The notes under the pieces are model-generated. The model worked only from the letters and a program-made list of their open reading frames with translations, did no database searches and was not told the origin of the DNA. DNA of 15,452 bases from an uncultured Collinsella sp. (GTDB lineage: Bacteria > Actinomycetota > Coriobacteriia > Coriobacteriales > Coriobacteriaceae): NCBI GenBank assembly GCA_902496275.1, contig CABVAC010000048.1, forward strand, positions 1 through 15,452, in the 5' to 3' direction. A program made the translations under genes and the position numbers. Below are positions 13,807 through 15,452 of the stretch, one piece after another. Numbering within the stretch: position 1 is the stretch's first letter; every line of letters begins with the position of its first letter.

Positions 13807-13834
13807 TCGCTTCCTCCTCTATTCGTCCGCACTC

Positions 13835-13840
13835 ATTGTA
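13835..13840 (-). promoter_or_regulatory. Possible -10 box of tilS
   Basis: TACAAT on the minus strand lies 28 bases before the tilS start, inside the 48-base divergent gap. No clear -35 box is seen; it would fall inside the divergent coding sequence. I find no convincing plus-strand promoter for the MBL-fold gene in the gap, so that promoter may overlap the start of tilS. Confidence 0.35.
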
Positions 13841-13854
13841 TCCTTTGGAATCTT

Positions 13855-14664
13855 ATGTCTCGCCTGCACCTTCATATCCTCGGCAGCGGCTCAAAAGGCA
13901 ACTGCGCGCTCGTCGAGGGACCTCAGGGGCTCATCATGATCGACAACGGCCTGTCCCGCCGCGAGACACTTAAACGCATGGCGGAGCTTGGCCTCTCGGC
14001 AGACGACGTCGCCGCTCTTGTAATCACCCATGAGCATGGTGACCATATCAAGGGGCTCGATGTATGGTGCAAGCACTGGCATGGTCCCCTCTTTGCCAGC
14101 AGGGACACCCTTTCATGCAAAGAAAACCTCGCGCGCCTGCCCGTAGAGGAATTTGACCCCGGCGACACGCTCCCCATTGCCGGCATCCACGTGCAAACCT
14201 ACTCAACATCGCACGATGTCATCAATCCTGTCGGCTATCGATTTAATGCTCTCGATGATTCCATTGGGTTTGCCACCGACACCGGAGAGTTATCGAGCAA
14301 GGCCATAGGCATCCTCAAAGACTGTCGAGTTCTCGCGCTCGAAAGCAACCACGATGTAGCTATGCTGCGCGAAGGAGCGTACCCCCGCTTTCTTCAGGAG
14401 CGCATCCTGTCCACAAAGGGGCACCTCTCCAACAACCAGGCCGCCGAAGCCGCGCGCGAACTTGTTACCGATCGCACCGAACAGCTCATCGCCATGCATA
14501 TCAGCCAGGACAATAATCGTCCAAGCCTTACCGTCAAAAGCTATGCCAACGCGCTTGATGCAAGTCTCGATGATGAACTCGGCAGTTCTGCCACCCGTCT
14601 TCAAGGGCCACGGAAGCTCTCGATACGCCCTGCAAGTCAGTATCAACCGACAACTATTCAATAG
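13855..14664 (+). CDS. YycJ/WalJ-type metallo-beta-lactamase-fold hydrolase
   Basis: A 269-residue cytoplasmic MBL-fold protein of the YycJ (WalJ) family, proposed exonucleases linked in Firmicutes to the WalRK region and DNA handling. Metal motifs are complete: THEHGDHIKG (58-67; His59, His61, Asp63, His64), TSHD (His120), ATDTGEL (Asp142) and the late MHISQDNN histidine. The family signatures LGSGSKGNCALVE (9-21), LESNHDVAML and KGHLSNNQAA are also present. The start is ATG at 13855, which begins the conserved MSRLHLHILGSGS. A longer frame from 13774 would overlap tilS and adds no family sequence. The ribosome site is weak (TTTGGAA). No walRK genes are adjacent. The final 30 residues are polar and less conserved. 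Confidence 0.92.
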   Translation: MSRLHLHILGSGSKGNCALVEGPQGLIMIDNGLSRRETLKRMAELGLSADDVAALVITHEHGDHIKGLDVWCKHWHGPLFASRDTLSCKENLARLPVEEFDPGDTLPIAGIHVQTYSTSHDVINPVGYRFNALDDSIGFATDTGELSSKAIGILKDCRVLALESNHDVAMLREGAYPRFLQERILSTKGHLSNNQAAEAARELVTDRTEQLIAMHISQDNNRPSLTVKSYANALDASLDDELGSSATRLQGPRKLSIRPASQYQPTTIQ

Positions 14665-14680
14665 CCCCTCAAGACAACAA

Positions 14681-14712
14681 AAGGGGGCTGGGAATCACTT
14701 CCCAGCCCCCTT
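14681..14712. terminator. Strong shared terminator between the MBL-fold and Hsp20 genes
   Basis: A perfect 14-bp stem, AAGGGGGCTGGGAA (14681-14694) with TTCCCAGCCCCCTT (14699-14712), has a TCAC loop. On the minus strand it is followed by TTTTGTTGTC, making a classic terminator for hsp20. On the plus strand the T run is just two bases, so termination of the MBL-fold gene depends on the stem itself. Confidence 0.88.
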
Positions 14713-14744
14713 AACTCATACTCTCGATTGAAGCAGAGCCATCG

Positions 14745-15176
14745 TTAGTCGATGGAGATCTTCGTGACGTTCTTCTTCTCGACGATCTTAGGAACCGTAA
14801 CGGTGAGGATGCCGTCAGCATACTTTGCAGAGAGGCCCTCGCTCGAAGCGTCCTTCAGATATACGCCACGCGTCGCGCTGTACGAGCTGAACTCCTTCTG
14901 GAGGAAATTCTTACCCTCGTTTTCGGCACTCTCCTCGACGTTCACGCTGATGGACAGGCGACCCTCATTGAGCTCAACGTCGATGTCATCCTTGGCGACA
15001 CCGGTCAGATACGCCTTGACCTCGTAGCCATCGCCCTTGTCCTCAACGTCAACGGGGAACGCCTTGGAGGCAATCGAGTTGTTTGCAAGGTCGGTCATAT
15101 CATCAAACAGATCGAACAGCGAGCTAGCAGAAGGACGAACGCCAAAAACCGAACGATAAGGAACCATGCTTGCCAT
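14745..15176 (-). CDS. Small heat shock protein, Hsp20/alpha-crystallin family
   Basis: A 143-residue ATP-independent chaperone that holds unfolding proteins in large oligomers. An N-terminal arm with SLFDLFDDM precedes the alpha-crystallin domain: FPVDVEDKGDGYEVKAYLTG, then IDVELNEGRLSISV, a loop, and the GILTVTVPK motif. The C-terminal ISI of TKISID matches the I-x-I/V oligomerisation motif. The start is ATG at 15176, eight bases after AGGAG. The frame continues to 15209 but has no ribosome site there. Upstream is a long AT-rich region with an inverted repeat and HAIR-like sites, suggesting heat-inducible control by HspR (inference). The gene is alone and ends in a strong terminator. Confidence 0.96.
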   Translation of the reverse strand: MASMVPYRSVFGVRPSASSLFDLFDDMTDLANNSIASKAFPVDVEDKGDGYEVKAYLTGVAKDDIDVELNEGRLSISVNVEESAENEGKNFLQKEFSSYSATRGVYLKDASSEGLSAKYADGILTVTVPKIVEKKNVTKISID

Positions 15177-15242
15177 GTTTACCACTCCTTTTAAGGACTG
15201 CCGAGCCATCTTCTAGGTGACTGGGACTTCTTTTGACGCTCT

Positions 15243-15271
15243 TATATATGCCCACCCAGTGCTCATATATA
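15243..15271 (-). promoter_or_regulatory. Inverted repeat TATATATG/CATATATA upstream of hsp20
   Basis: TATATATG (15243-15250) and CATATATA (15264-15271) are perfect 8-base inverted repeats with a 13-base GC-rich spacer, 67-95 bases upstream of the hsp20 ATG. Each half contains TATATA and could itself be a -10 box. Either two start sites or a regulator-bound dyad would fit. No TTGACA-like -35 box is found at good spacing. Confidence 0.45.
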
Positions 15272-15288
15272 CATCGACTATAAAGTTT

Positions 15289-15333
15289 TTTGAGTCCGGT
15301 ACTATAAGCATATCTAAGTCTGTATGACTCAGG
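15289..15333 (-). promoter_or_regulatory. HAIR-like half-sites (candidate HspR binding)
   Basis: The HAIR consensus is CTTGAGT-N7-ACTCAAG. At 15313-15333 the plus strand reads TCTAAGT, a seven-base gap, then ACTCAGG: one half matches at six of seven positions and the other at four. A second good half-site, TTTGAGT (15289-15295, six of seven), lies 18 bases away without a proper partner. HspR control of heat shock genes is established in other actinobacteria. No hspR gene is in this window. Confidence 0.4.
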
Positions 15334-15452
15334 TTTTAGTAAGGTTAAGGTTCTTTGAACCAGAGCTTAAATAACAAGTATGTTCGCAGCTACAAATGGT
15401 GACGCATAATTTCTTTCGCAAATTGACAACCGCATAGCGGAACACGGCCCGC
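15334..15452. other. AT-rich non-coding stretch at the window edge
   Basis: No supported gene. Small dyads occur, such as GGTTC-ttt-GAACC (15349-15361) and CCGC-ata-GCGG (15430-15440). A plus-strand TTGACA lies at 15423-15428, but the window ends before a fitting -10 box could be confirmed. It is probably the rest of the hsp20 upstream region or a divergent promoter region. Confidence 0.35.

Noticed and set aside
15177..15333. CIRCE operator (HrcA) upstream of hsp20
   Set aside because: No TTAGCACTC-N9-GAGTGCTAA pattern; the only partial match is GAGCACT without a partner.

Overview
The window looks like a chromosomal core region of a GC-rich gut actinobacterium of the class Coriobacteriia, with Collinsella or a close relative as the best guess. 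This is an inference from protein style, not a database match. The cues are a Tat-type lipoprotein binding protein with a Gly/Ser/Ala-rich linker, an EF-G-like paralogue of the actinobacterial EF-G2 kind, the tilS-hpt-ftsH cluster, and a HAIR-like site upstream of a small heat shock gene. Ten protein genes are supported, eight of them on the minus strand. I see no rRNA, tRNA, CRISPR array, phage gene or transposase.

Layout. 58-2203 (-): an EF-G-like translation factor with a degenerate GTPase centre, followed by a terminator. 2514-5116 (-): a polar amino acid ABC importer transcribed in the order binding protein, permease, ATPase from a promoter at about 5173-5201, with a terminator at 2442-2480. 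Each of its two intercistronic gaps holds a large stem with the same conserved core. 5117-5550: a long divergent intergenic region with the importer promoter, a dyad likely to be an operator, and a palindrome of about 170 nt next to a decayed copy of half of it. 5551-6999 (+): an Fe-S class m5U RNA methyltransferase, convergent with a PHP-domain hydrolase (7078-7899, -) and sharing its terminator. 8059-9249 (-): a PLP aminotransferase. A REP-like perfect palindrome (9308-9371) separates it from the next cluster.

9429-13806 (-): tilS, hpt and ftsH (tRNA-Ile lysidine synthase, hypoxanthine phosphoribosyltransferase, membrane AAA protease), in the same order as in many Gram-positive bacteria. 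hpt and ftsH are separated by one base. Divergent from tilS is a YycJ/WalJ-type metallo-beta-lactamase-fold hydrolase (13855-14664, +). It converges on an Hsp20 chaperone gene (14745-15176, -), whose long AT-rich upstream region carries an inverted repeat and HAIR-like half-sites.

The protein genes are mostly housekeeping or ordinary accessory genes. The least explained material is non-coding. The two intercistronic elements of the importer share a core of about 44 nt but have unrelated arms that are complementary within each copy, which points to a conserved structure or to a small element inserted into hairpins. The palindromes at 5288-5457 and 9308-9371 are further repeat families. Whether any of these is undescribed needs a genome-wide and Rfam search.
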